Source: Dipteris shenzhenensis (taxonomy: Eukaryota > Polypodiophyta > Polypodiopsida > Gleicheniales). Taken from it: a stretch of DNA of 64,000 nt. The translations under genes and the position numbers were made by a program. Shown here piece after piece: positions 1 through 11,345 of the stretch (position 1 is the first letter of the stretch; each line of letters begins with the position of its first letter). The stretch is from assembly GCA_047967505.1 (NCBI GenBank), contig CM106539.1; one strand, written 5' to 3'. The notes beneath the pieces are model-generated. The model did no database searches and had not been told where the DNA came from. It worked only from the letters and a program-made list of their open reading frames with translations.

Positions 1-1146
1 TTTGATCTACAAGTGACGACATGAATACAATAGGTACTTTTGCTTTAACATTTAACTTGCTTTGAAAATTGAAAGGATTAATTATTAAAGAGAGACATAT
101 TATTATTCAAAAAAAAAGGAAAGATGATTGCAACCAAGTCTTTCCTCATGTTGTTCATCAATAAATTCCTAAAAGAATAGAATATGATATGCTCTTGATA
201 CATTTTGAAAATTTAATATTGTGTGTTCTTGGTAGAATAGAATTAACACTAGTTTTTTCACGAAGTTAAGCTTTAAAAATATCATTATTAGAAACAGATA
301 TCCCACCATATGAGCTATCCAAGACATTTCTTAGTTTGCATGTAGAAAATAATCTAGGAAAGAGAACACAAATGACTTGTAAGGCATGCATATACTATCC
401 ATTTAGAAAGTTGTACTTAGTCACGTATGACCCAGACTATTTACAAAATGTATTATGCATGGTTATATTTCAAATGAAAATGCTATCAATCATCAGCTTC
501 TTTGAATGGTGGAGATCTTGCAAGCATGACAATGCTGCCTCTATTGGCAATGTTGGCATTAAAGAGTGTATGCAGATATCATTTTCAAATTTAGTGGATA
601 GATTATCTAGTCTAAGAAGCCTCGCATCACAAGGGTTCAAGTTCATTTGTCGCATGGCATTAGTTTTCCTTGCATATTAAAAGATAGTATGATAGGCCCA
701 TGTTGGTTATCTTTTGAATATTCACATGTGCTTGCCACATAAGTAATATTGTAGCTTGATATAGAATGATGTTTCAATCGTCTAGAGATGGGCAAAAGTA
801 GAGCCACTTGTGTGTGAGAGGATCCAAGGTAGACATAGTCTCTGAATGGATAGGACATGAAAAGCTATATTTCCAATTCATATGGAGTGCTTGAGTCAAA
901 TAGATTACACGATGGCCTACATGTATGGATTTGCTTTATTTTAACCATACAATGAAACTTGTCTTTCATCAAATCGTTAGGTCAGTTGTCCAATGCATGT
1001 TTATATCTCTGATTTGTACATCATATTTGATATTGTAATGGTTGACTCTACCTAGTAGCCCTTTGTCACATAGAATATATCTCGATAAGAACTGTTCTAG
1101 TCTAAAATGAAACAACATTGCACAGTCAACCAAAAAACCTCTCCAT

Positions 1147-1435
1147 GTGGAGTTGGGTTGGCACTAGATTGTGATCTTGGGGCTACTTCACTACATAGGG
1201 AGTTGGTCTCTTGGAAGAGCATATCTTAGCTAATCAACACCTTTTGTGTCATCAAATCATAAAATTGGCAGGCCTTGTATTTTGCAAGATGAAGATACAA
1301 GTGGAGTCGTGTTGGCACTAGATTGTGACCTTGGGGCTACTCCACTACATAAGGAGTTGGTCTCTTAGCTAATCAAACCTGTTGTGTCACCAAATCATAT
1401 AATTGGTAGGCCTTGTATTTTTCAAGATGAATACA
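1147..1435. repeat. Tandem duplication, two diverged copies of a ~154-bp unit
   Basis: Copy 1 is 1147-1300 and copy 2 begins directly at 1301. Both open with gtggagt and share landmarks such as ttggcactagattgtga, ttggggctac and ggccttgtattt. Copy 2 lacks about 19 bp that copy 1 has around 1213-1231. Non-coding. Confidence 0.85.
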
Positions 1436-3491
1436 CTTTTAGCTCCATGGATCTATCGTGATCTATGTGTCACTTATATGGACATGGACCCAAGCATTGG
1501 ACTTGAATACCTAGGTTCCAAAGACGTCTAATGATGATGCACCTCATTTCAAAATTTTAGAGGCATCTTTTCCCTAAATTCCTTTGTTATAATCTAGTTG
1601 TAGACATGTATAGTTGTCTTGGCTACCTTTGTCCAAAATGATCATTGAAGATTATCCCATCTCAACATGCTTAGCCCCATCTCCAATATCGCTCGACTCT
1701 TCCTCTATACTATTCCATTCTATTAGGATGTTTGAAGCCATCATCAAAATTGTCATCATTTGATCTTGATCTATCTGTAGTACCTATTGAATTTGTCAAC
1801 CTAATCTCCCCACCTTTATCAACCTAAAATGACTTCAATTTTTAACAAGTCTCAAGTGTAAGGTTTGACCTCCATTCTCACTTGTCAAAGCTCTAAGGCT
1901 TCTTAGGTAGCATGTATATCTATTAGGAAAGAATTAGAGATGATCCTAAAAAGGGACATGGAAAAGTCATAAGCTTAGTTCTAAGAATACCATTTGGTCT
2001 TCATTTTTCAAATAGAGTTATACACTGTAGGTATCAATGGCATACTCTCTCAACACACTTTCTCCCTCTCTTCTCCATTTGGCATTAGATCCTTTTAATG
2101 AGGTTTATACTCATGTTGAATGATGAAGTTGATTATGGAAGGTGTTGAGTCTGTGTATGTGTGACTTCCAATGACGCATTACGTATTCATCTCCCATCTC
2201 CATATCTCTTGTGGAGTAATCTAACCTGCTCATTCCTCCTAATGTTCTCTCTTTGTGTTGAGATACTCCACCTCCCATTCTTTATATTTTGTTGAGCATT
2301 AAAGGCTATACGCCTGTATTTTTGACTCCCAGGTCTGCAACAACCATTTTTGTTCACAAGGCTTCTCAATAGGTGATATGGAGGAGGTGTTATGCACTTT
2401 CAAAGTTTTATGATCTTTTCAATTTTGTAAAGGTGGAGAAAGATAGATTTCAACCTTGTAAGGTTCTTGAATGGGATCTATAAGTGAATGAAAATAAGTT
2501 TCTTTTTCGCAAGAAAGAGGGACCGTTGGAGCTAAATGGCAACATGGCTCATCAGAGCAATGCTCATCATAGAGGATTTTAGCTTCCACTTCTATCTAGG
2601 TGGTATTTGAAGTTGATCACAAGCTACTATTGGGCTAATATGAAGCCCTTGTGGTATAATTATTACCAACAATGGATTGGTTCTTAATACAACTAGAGTT
2701 TTTTATGGTTGTTTCTGTTGTTTTTGAGAGCTCCCAATGTTTTCTATTTGAGGTCATTGGAGAGCTTTAAGTAAACCTCACAAAAACATTGCTTTTGAAG
2801 AGTCTAAGCATGATGTTAAGATTCAATCCAATGTTAAGAGCTTTCTAAACTAGTGGTTTTGTGCAATCTTTTTGGGATCCAAACACCACTCACAGAAGTG
2901 AGGTTGAGGGAGTGTTGTCACTCAAGTTTTTTTACACTAAAGGAGGCCCTGGATGAAAGCTATCTAGCCACCCCAAGAGAAAAGGCCTAAAGCTAATAAA
3001 GACCAAAAGCAATAGACCTAAATGCAATCTTTGTGCACTTTCTTCATGGGTATCAAATCACTTTATTGACTCTTGAAAAATGTTCTAGCATTGGAATGAG
3101 GTTACCACTTTGTTGCTGGCTAATCTAAATTTGAACACTGAATGATGATCCAAATTCTTTTTCATTTCTATAAGGAAATAAAATAATGCATATGCACTTT
3201 GGCATAAATCTACAACTGTATCGATTGTGTGACCAACTGTGTAATGAGTTAGAATGTCCAATTCTTCTACTTTAAAATGTAATTGAGTTGTCTATAGCAT
3301 ATCTGAAAGCATGTGTACGAACAACTCTATCTCATGTTGTAGACTTTTCACAATTTGTTATTGATTGTCACAATTAAAAATATTTTTGTTGACTGGTTGT
3401 AAAGAGATTTTCTTCTTCCTTAGGCATCCATCATTTGTAAGTTGAAAATTATATGCTAGTATGTCTAATGCCTTTCATTTGCTTGATGATT

Positions 3492-4432
3492 AATATTTGC
3501 ATAAATGTACTGATTGACATTCTCAATTTTTGTGTCAGAATCATTGATGATCTCCATATTTGGAAAATGATCGCATTGTTGGTTGTCTCAATTGAAAATA
3601 TTTTAGCTTAACTTTAGGAGTCCTATGAAAGAAGTGAACATGAGGGAGGGATGTACTGTCTGTGGGTTAGTAAAATGTACATGGATAAAACAATGATTGA
3701 GAGTGCACTTTACATCCTTGGAGACAATTTGTAGGCTACTTTCTTAGACCATCCATGGACCCCTCTAGGGAATTCCCCCATGAGCAAGTTAGCAATAATG
3801 GGGGAGGTAAAGATTTGAACTTGCTAGTAGAAGTCCATGAAGTTTTAAAGGAAACAAGGTGTTTCTTCTAGATATTTAAGGAACTATGAAATTCTAGAAA
3901 GTTTAGGTAGTAGTAGAGCAATTGCATGGACATGAAGTCTCCTTCTCCTAGAGCCATGATAAAGAACATGAAGTCTCCTTCTTGGAGAGCCATGATAAAC
4001 AACATGAAGAACTTTTGGGAGGGTGAGTTGCCATTATTGACTCAGCCCATAAACATTGCAATGCACCTAGTGGGCTCTAGGATTTTCCATTAATTGCACC
4101 AAATGGTTGATGAGATGAGGAAGGCAAAGAGGAAAATAAATGAAGCAAAATCAATTATGGTATGCAAGCAACATCTTAGGGAGGATGCTAAAGCCAAAAC
4201 AAACTAGGCACAACCTGAGGCATTTGAAGCACACACAATGGAATTGCAAGCATAGTTGCAAACCGAGGCAGCTGAGGCCTAGGGATAGCAACCTAAAATG
4301 TGGGCTAAGGAGGAGAGGTAGAAAAGACAATGCTTCTACAATTGTTGGATATCTTTCATATGTGAGGATGAATATTTGCATAAACTATCGATTGACATTC
4401 TCATTTTTTATGTCAAAATCATTGACAATACT
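3492..4432. repeat. Direct repeat pair of ~60 bp, 880 bp apart
   Basis: The segments near 3492-3550 and 4370-4430 share atatttgcataaa followed by gattgacattctca and a TGTCA/AATCATTGA block. The space between them holds a second small repeat, a 36-bp unit repeated in tandem (about 3930-4010) that contains catgaagtctccttct and gagccatgataaa. Confidence 0.7.
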
Positions 4433-5894
4433 GATTACATTTTTATTGGTGCTGAAATATAACTTTGGATGGTTCTTTTCCATCTAAAATATGGTCAAGT
4501 TTGTAACGATTGCAATATTAATCAAAGGTTGGATTGTTAAATTTAGTATAATGTGAGCATTTTTTGCTAAGAAGAGTCACTTCTAAGAGTTATCATTCGT
4601 TGCATTGAAATGTTAATTATGATTGGAAGAATTTGATTGAATATTACATACTAGTGCATTGTTGGATTACTACTGTTGACATCCATTCCAACTAGAATCT
4701 TTTTCAAACAGAATCCCATTGATTTGATTAAAATATTGGATGTTTTGTTGAATAGTGTTTACTTGCTAGGAAGTCTGCTCCTTGACATAAGACTTGATAA
4801 GGATTTGAAAATACTTTTGTTAGTTGATGTAGATGTGGATCTTCAAAAACAGTGTTTGGCACTTCATAAGTGTTTGACTAGTATGCTAGAAATGTTTTTT
4901 CTAGAACATCTTTCCATACATTATCAGACTCTGATTCTTGATTGAAATCTAAAAATTATTATTGTTCTATACTTGGTGGTTGTATTGTTGTTTGTAGTGG
5001 AGTTTCATATGTACCTAGCTTTTGTAGTGGGCTATCATCTCTCCCTGATTTCAACTGGTCACCGCAATACCCTTTGCAAGAGGGTTACTTTGATTATTGG
5101 AGGTGCTAACTTCTTGAGTGTTGCGCTAACTAAAGGGTGTGCTCTAAGTAGCTTATCAAAAGTCTTCCTGTTGGGATGCTTATCCATGTTTATATAGGTG
5201 CCCATTGACCCTTTGCAAGAAAAAACATTTTTCATGTTATAGAAGGCTCACTTCCACATATTGATTGATTAAGAAACCTCAAGAAGTTTCATATTTTTTG
5301 GATAAACGATCGTAGGAATTAGTAATATTCCTCTACACATTATAAATTCCATACACAAAGCATAGGAGATTCTTTTTTTATATCCACTCTAACATAAAAC
5401 CTCTTCTCAATTGGTTAGATGATTGAAAGAGACAGGAGTTAAGACTTTAACAAGTTTGGTTTATTCAGAGAGCCTTAGCTGCTTTTCACGAGTCCCAATA
5501 TGCCAATAAACAAACAACAATAGTCTTGTCCGCATAAGTAGAGTACATGATATCCACCGATGTTGCCATACACGTGACAACAAAGAACCCAATGTTTCAT
5601 GCCAAAACAAAATACATTAAAATGCATTGACACTTCATTCGAGAAAAAATCCTCAATGACGAAATTGACCACCTTCACTGTCCTCCACAAGTACTCATAC
5701 TTTTGACAACAACTTGGTCTTCATCAACAGCTACAACATAAGAGGGCAAGATCTAAGTTGTAGCCACTCATGCACATCCTATTTTGATATTTTTAAACTC
5801 TTTTTTTTTTTTAAAGTAGCAATCATATGGAACAAAATATTCTTTTTTTTTTTTTTGGTAAATGCACCCTCTACTTACCCTATTTAAGAGAGGG

Positions 5895-6221
5895 TGTTAG
5901 AATAGTGTAAATTGCACTATTCTAAAGAGGACTATAAGGCCAATGGTACAAACCCTAACCTTAACCCTAAGGTGTAAAGACGAATTCATATTCATCATGA
6001 TGTTCATAATACATATAGTGTACACTTAGCCATCGTCGTTGTGCACTCCTCTCCCTCTTCCCCAATCTTCTAGAGAGGACTATAAGGGCAATGGGACAAA
6101 CCCTAACATTAACCCTAAGGGGTAAGGACATATATATTCTTCATCATGTTCATAATACATGTATTGTACACTGGGCCATCTTGGTTGCGTACTCCTCTCC
6201 CTCTCCCCCAATCTTCTAACA
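5895..6221 (+). mobile_element. Solo LTR of a Ty1/copia-like element with internal 148-bp duplication
   Basis: The block opens TGTTAGAA and closes TTCTAACA, an 8-bp perfect terminal inverted repeat of the TG...CA type. Inside, a 148-bp unit (5926-6073) is repeated at 6074-6218, both beginning agaggactataagg. A related, reverse-oriented copy at 15324-15490 is followed by a tRNA-Met primer-binding site, which identifies this sequence as an LTR. No primer site or polypurine tract borders this copy, so it is best read as a solo LTR. I could not find a clean 5-bp target duplication. The CCCTAA-like words near 5949 and 6110 belong to the LTR. Confidence 0.7.
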
Positions 6222-6299
6222 AGATCCTCATAATCGCATGTTGCTTATGTTCTGACTAATGAGGTTATAAAAGAATAAATGTTTCCCTTTTGGTCCTTC

Positions 6300-6668
6300 C
6301 CTTACGAGCACTTGCTAGTGTAAACCCGCGGCAGCATCCGGTTCTCCAGTATTTGAGACAATACCCACCAGGATCTTTGGGAAAAACAAGTGTAGCACAT
6401 CCTTTCTTGAGTCTGACATAGCATCATCAGCACATTTCTCCCCTCAGCCTTTACATCAAATGTGCGGCATCATCCCTCCAAACTGTAGTTTGATAACAAT
6501 ATGAATGGTGTGACGTTCTCTGGATCCCACTCAATCCATGATTTCTATCAATCGTGTCTGTGAGCACTGAATTGGATTGACCATAGGCTGCAGAAGCATA
6601 GCATTGATTAACATGTCTGTTTCATCAAACCTTCCTACCCTGCTCGGTAGGTCAATCACAAACGGATC
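6300..6668 (-). pseudogene. Decayed duplicate of the PPR gene's C-terminal region
   Basis: Read on the minus strand, this stretch aligns in order with the last part of the neighbouring PPR gene about 310 bp away. A copy of the IDLLGRVGR motif appears as IDLPSRVGRFDE, LINAM is kept as LINAML, and the ILLSN motif survives as a diverged word. At DNA level, ggctgca..cat.gcattgat and tttgataacaatatg are shared with 6900-6930 and 6775-6795. Stop codons and frame breaks interrupt it. It lies directly downstream of the intact gene's stop, so it is probably the remnant of a local tandem duplication of the 3' coding end. Confidence 0.75.
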
Positions 6669-9344
6669 TTAAAGCAAAGAAGCATTCATTGACTTCGTCA
6701 TCAGTTCCTTTGCGCTGATCCTCTGAATTGCATTTGCCGCATCATCCTCTCTGGCAGCCGTGACATAGAGATTTGATAACAATATGTATGCTGCAGCATT
6801 CTCTGAATCCAATTCAAAAATATGCTTTGCTGCATGCTCTCCTCGCTTCACATCAAGCTGGTGTCTGCAAGCACCAAGTATTGCCAAAAATGATCTAGCC
6901 GTGGGCTGCATTGGCATGGCATTGATCAAATTCTCTGCATCATCTAACCTCCCCACCCTTCCAAGTAGGTCTATCATACATGTATAGTGATCTACGGAAG
7001 GTGGCATCCCATAATCTTCAATCATGGCAGCAAAGAAGTGATAACCTGCATGAAGCAGCCCAGCATGGCTACATGCTGCAAGGATACTGATAAAGGTGAC
7101 CTTGTCTGGCATAACTTCTTCCAACAACATTCGGTCAAAGAGCTTCAAAGCCTCTTTCCCCTGGCCATGCTGGGCATAGATCGCAATCATGGAATTCCAA
7201 GAGATGAGGTTCTGCTTGGGCATGCTGTCAAACATTCTTTGAGCAATCCCCACATTGCCAGACTTCCCATACATATTAAGGAGGGCAGTCCCTACAAGAG
7301 CATCCGAATCTAATCCACAGTGAAGTAGGCAGGCATGCATTCTCGTCCCTTCAGGAAGATCTATCAAATCTGCACAAGTAGTAAGAATGCTTGTCCAGGT
7401 AACTTTATCTGGCATAAATCCTTCCCTCCGCATTTGCTCAAATAATTGAAGGACTTCCTGACTCCGTGCATGCAGTGCATAGATTGCAATCAAGGCATTC
7501 CAGGAAACCAAGTCCTTCTGGGGCATTATGTTGAACATCATCTGTGCATTCTCTATGCTGCTACACTTACCATACATGCTCAGAAGAGCATTCCCAACCA
7601 CTACATCTGATTTGAATCTGCTGTCCAAAATACGAGCATGCATCTGCTCACCTTCAGACAGATCTATCCCATGAGCACATGCAGCAAGAATGGTGATGAA
7701 GGTGACCTGGTCAGGAATAAATCCCTCCTGCAGCATTTGGTCAAAGACTTGCAGGGCCTCTTTGTCTTGCCCATGTTGCACATGCACTGCAATTATGGTG
7801 TTCCATGTAATTAAGTCCCGACCTTGCAGCTCATCAAACGTCCTCTGTGCATCCTTCAAACTGCCACACCTGCCATACATATTGACAAGGGCAGTCCCAA
7901 CAATAAGATCGAACTCAAATCTGCTGGCCAAGATCTGTGCATGCAACTGCATTCCATAAATTAGCTCTGCCTGGTCACTACATGCACAGAGCGTGCTGAG
8001 AAAAGTAACTTTGTCTGGTATCTCCCCTTCCTCTTGCATTCGACGAAAAGTTTGGAGGACCTTCTGTCCTTTCCTTTGCTGGGCATGCATTTGTATAATT
8101 GTGTTCCACGAAACTGTATCTCGCTTTGTCATTTTGCCAAACATCCGCTGTGCTTCCTCTACATTGCCACACCTCCCGTACATGTTGACAAGAGCATTCC
8201 CCACAATACAATCAGACTCATTTCCAGAGCCTATAATAAGGGCATGTATCTGTTCACCTTCTGACAATGCAGAAGGGCTAGCACATGCCTCAAGAATACT
8301 CACAAAAGTAATCTTGTCTGGTTCATTTCCTCCCAGCTGCATCTGGTCCAAAAGTTGTAATGCCTCCTTCGCCTTCCCGTGCCGCACACATACTGTAATC
8401 ATGATAGTCCATGATATCACATCCCGATCGGGCATTTTCTCAAATACCCTCCACGCATCCTCAAAAGTACCACACTTGCTATACATGTTGACAAGGGTAT
8501 TCCCAACAGCAATATTCGATTCGAATCCAATATCTGCAATGACTGCATGCATCTGCTTCCCCTCAGCAAGGTCTTCTTCACTGGCACAAGCAGCAAGAAT
8601 GCTGATGAAAGTGATCTGATTTGGCATTACTCCTTGCTCTCGCATCTCATGAAACAGTTGCAGAGCATCTTTACCCTGCCCATGCTGAACATGGACTGCA
8701 ATCATCGTACTCCATGTAAACGCATTTCGCATACACATTCTATCAAAAACTTCGACAGCATCAACCAGGTTGCCACACTTGCCATACATGTTGACAAGGG
8801 CAGTCCCCACCGCCACATCTGATTCATTTCCATTGTTCAGAACATGACCATGAATGCGTTTGCATTGCTCTAAAGTGGCATAGGTGGCGCATGCGTCAAG
8901 AATGCTAATAAAAGTTATTTTGTCTGGCATCACACCTTCCTGCTGCATCTGATGGTATAGCTGAAGAGCCATTTGGCCCTGCCCATGCCGAGCATAGACT
9001 GTAATAATGGCAGTCCATGCTATCACATCCCGCTCCAGCATTTTATCAAAGATCCTTCGTGCATTTTCTGGGCTGCCACATTTCCCGTACATGCTAAGTA
9101 GAGCAGTATTAATTACATTGTCAGACTCAAATCCTCTGTCTAATATGTGGACATGTATCCTCTTGCCATCAGCTGATGCGGCAGGGTTGGCACATGCAGC
9201 AAGGATGCTGATAAAAGTGATCTTATCCGTCATGACTCCTTCTTGTTGCATTTGGTCAAAGAGTGGAAGGGCCTTGTTCCCTTGCCCTTGTTTGACATGT
9301 GCTCTGATGATAAGATTCCACGAAAGCACCGTTCGGTGCTGCAT
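6669..9344 (-). CDS. Pentatricopeptide repeat (PPR) protein, PLS class with partial E domain
   Basis: The 891-residue, intronless protein is built of eight near-identical ~101-residue P-L-S triplets. Each starts with a W-x3-I word (SWNLII, AWTAII, TWSTMI, SWTIMI, SWNTII, TWNTII, SWNALI, SWNSMI), followed by the P-motif PDKITFISIL and an L/S block with NMYGKCG. From about residue 770 come IDLLGRVGR and an E1-like stretch ending near LLSNLY. The protein then stops with no E2, E+ or DYW cytidine-deaminase domain. PPR tracts bind single-stranded RNA, usually in plastids or mitochondria; PLS proteins mainly specify C-to-U editing sites, so this one would need a partner deaminase. The ATG is preceded by an in-frame TAA five codons upstream, so the frame begins inside a repeat and shows no targeting peptide. 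A missed 5' exon or an N-terminal truncation is possible. Confidence 0.95.
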   Translation of the reverse strand: MQHRTVLSWNLIIRAHVKQGQGNKALPLFDQMQQEGVMTDKITFISILAACANPAASADGKRIHVHILDRGFESDNVINTALLSMYGKCGSPENARRIFDKMLERDVIAWTAIITVYARHGQGQMALQLYHQMQQEGVMPDKITFISILDACATYATLEQCKRIHGHVLNNGNESDVAVGTALVNMYGKCGNLVDAVEVFDRMCMRNAFTWSTMIAVHVQHGQGKDALQLFHEMREQGVMPNQITFISILAACASEEDLAEGKQMHAVIADIGFESNIAVGNTLVNMYSKCGTFEDAWRVFEKMPDRDVISWTIMITVCVRHGKAKEALQLLDQMQLGGNEPDKITFVSILEACASPSALSEGEQIHALIIGSGNESDCIVGNALVNMYGRCGNVEEAQRMFGKMTKRDTVSWNTIIQMHAQQRKGQKVLQTFRRMQEEGEIPDKVTFLSTLCACSDQAELIYGMQLHAQILASRFEFDLIVGTALVNMYGRCGSLKDAQRTFDELQGRDLITWNTIIAVHVQHGQDKEALQVFDQMLQEGFIPDQVTFITILAACAHGIDLSEGEQMHARILDSRFKSDVVVGNALLSMYGKCSSIENAQMMFNIMPQKDLVSWNALIAIYALHARSQEVLQLFEQMRREGFMPDKVTWTSILTTCADLIDLPEGTRMHACLLHCGLDSDALVGTALLNMYGKSGNVGIAQRMFDSMPKQNLISWNSMIAIYAQHGQGKEALKLFDRMLLEEVMPDKVTFISILAACSHAGLLHAGYHFFAAMIEDYGMPPSVDHYTCMIDLLGRVGRLDDAENLINAMPMQPTARSFLAILGACRHQLDVKRGEHAAKHIFELDSENAAAYILLSNLYVTAAREDDAANAIQRISAKELMTKSMNASLL

Positions 9345-10129
9345 AGTAACATATTCGCCTTAAGGGAAAGGAGGGATTTAATAGCCTCAGACACGATAGA
9401 CACAGCCAATCACTAAAGGTACTAGAGGAACAAAGGGCATTTCTGGAAATTCTTCCCAAGTACTGTAACAAATTATGGCGCTCTCCGATAGCAATCAAGT
9501 GCACAAGGAAGAAAAATCCAGAAGGGGAAATTCTTCTTGATATAATGTAACAAGAATCATACCTCATCGAATGCCATTAAGTCACAGATTAAGTTTAACA
9601 ACCCTTTCCCATGATTACGTGAGGAGACACTAGTGACTAGCCCCAATGATATGCCACATTTTCCAAATGAAGAACTGAAACTCAGAAAGTGTCTAAAGGG
9701 AAGCCACAAACAAGCTCCCATTTCCAATGTGGACATATTCTAAGCTCTAATAACCTTGGTGAAGGGGTTTAGGAATATGCTCAGGTAAAGACACGGATAA
9801 CTTTGAGCAGACTTCAGTTTGCTTGTAGAAGCACCATTCCTAGTCGAACAACAAGGTGGTCGTCTTAGTAGGACAAGAGTTACCAACAGCCACAATCTCT
9901 GCATGTAGAAGATATGCTTTTGTGCCCATATCCTTCTTGAATTGTATTGTAAGGAAACCCCTTCACATTTTCATTGATTGAGTTTGTAATTTAGGTAACT
10001 GATTGATTGCCTAAAAATATCTTAAAACCTAAAGGTTTCATGTGTTCGTTATAGAGCATTCATCATTAATCTACCTTGAAAATTGACTAAATTTAAGATT
10101 AAAAGTTAGAGAAGCCATGAATAGGAAAG

Positions 10130-10131
10130 AA

Positions 10132-10172
<41 letters not shown>

Positions 10173-10175
10173 AAG
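10130..10175. repeat. (GA)n microsatellite
   Basis: About 23 GA units with two interrupting AAG steps (gagaaaga). It lies in non-coding DNA about 800 bp upstream of the PPR start. Confidence 0.95.
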
Positions 10176-10240
10176 ACATTAGTTGAGTGAAATAGTTCAA
10201 ACAAGGGAGAGGTAGAAATCCCCAAGAATCATGTTGAGAG

Positions 10241-10486
10241 GAGAGATCAATGAATTCAACTATTGAATATGTGAGAGAACTCAAGGAGGGTGCTGACGCC
10301 TAGGCAAAGTAGACACAAGCCTAGGCAAAGCAAGCACACACTAGTGTGTAGAAGGCATAAGAGGAGAGATCAGTGAAATCAAGTACAAAATATGAGAGAA
10401 AGCTCAAGGAGGGTGCTGAAGCCAAGGCAGAGTAGACACAAGCCTAGGCAAAGCAAGCACACACTAGTGTGCAAAAGGCATGAAAG
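10241..10486. repeat. Tandem duplication of a 123-bp unit
   Basis: Copy 1 (10241-10363) and copy 2 (10364-10486) both start gagagatca. They share ctcaaggagggtgctga, agtagacacaagcctaggc and aagcacacactagtgtg. The two copies abut exactly. Confidence 0.9.
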
Positions 10487-11084
10487 CAAGTCGAGGCCAT
10501 TGAGCTTAACGTAAATTATGATATTGTTGAGTATTTATGAATATTGAATAGAATAGATTCATCAACCTTGAGCTAAATGTTAGCAAGATGTAAAATAGAT
10601 TCATCAGCCTTGAGCTGAATGTGAACAACAAGATCCGCTATGCAATTGATCCAAAACACTAGCATTCATAATTGTCATGGCTATCCATTGAGGTTTTTGG
10701 TTGTAGCACGATTATATTGGCCAATGCTGCTAGACCAAGCCTATGAGGCTCAAAGGCCAAGGCTTACTTAATAGATGTAGAGCCATCATTGAGTATTTTT
10801 GTTGGGGAGGGAAACGCCAATGGGAGGGATCGGAACATATATGCATAGTTCAATTCCCTTACACCTCTCTTACATCAATGCAATACAAATGCATAGGCGC
10901 TTACCTTATCCAAGTTATAAAGGCTAGAAAACAAATCCTTCAACAAGTTCAGCATTGCACACAATGGCGACTCATGGTTGCTTTCATATCTAAATCATAA
11001 GTTTTCTATTGTTTGGCATCATATAGGCATTAATATGGTCATCAGTTCCATCATCACCATCACTTCCCCCTTCCTCCATCCCCT

Positions 11085-11118
11085 CCCCCCCCCCCCCCCC
11101 TCTCTCTCTCTCTCTCTC
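11085..11118. repeat. Poly-C run followed by (TC)n
   Basis: A run of about 16 C is followed directly by nine TC units. Simple-sequence DNA with no coding context. Confidence 0.95.
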
Positions 11119-11242
11119 CACACCTTAATATACAAGAACTTGCTCTACTTTCTAATATTGATTAATGAAGAAGTCAAGAACCGTAGGTTCTCAGAAAGTG
11201 CACAAATCTTGCAGGCTACATAGAAGCTTACAATGCATAATG

Positions 11243-11345
11243 ACATGTGCACAACAACTGGTAGGTCAACACTCGCTGGTTGATAACCACCTCACTGGTT
11301 CAATCTCCACAACATGTGCACAACGACTGGTAGGTCAACACTGCC
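11243..11345. repeat. Short direct repeat, 69-bp period
   Basis: A ~35-bp word starting acatgtgcacaac and including actggtaggtcaacact occurs at 11243 and again at 11312. Confidence 0.85.

Larger units (their letters stand above)
1..5894. other. AT-rich non-coding stretch, no gene recognised
   Basis: No open frame here shows a recognisable domain, and the longest ones (about 60-115 codons) have no coding texture. I see no tRNA or rRNA. The stretch does hold short local duplications (listed separately) and poly-T runs near 5797-5811 and 5843-5855. It is probably old, decayed repeat DNA, but nothing can be assigned to a family. Confidence 0.5.

Noticed and set aside
5940-6120. CCCTAA-like words suggesting an interstitial telomere
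   Set aside because: The words are few and irregular and occur once per 148-bp unit inside the solo LTR; the same words appear in the LTR copy at 15420-15440.
6784-9363. Several plus-strand frames of 67-208 codons over the PPR gene
   Set aside because: They are antisense shadows of the repetitive PPR coding sequence.
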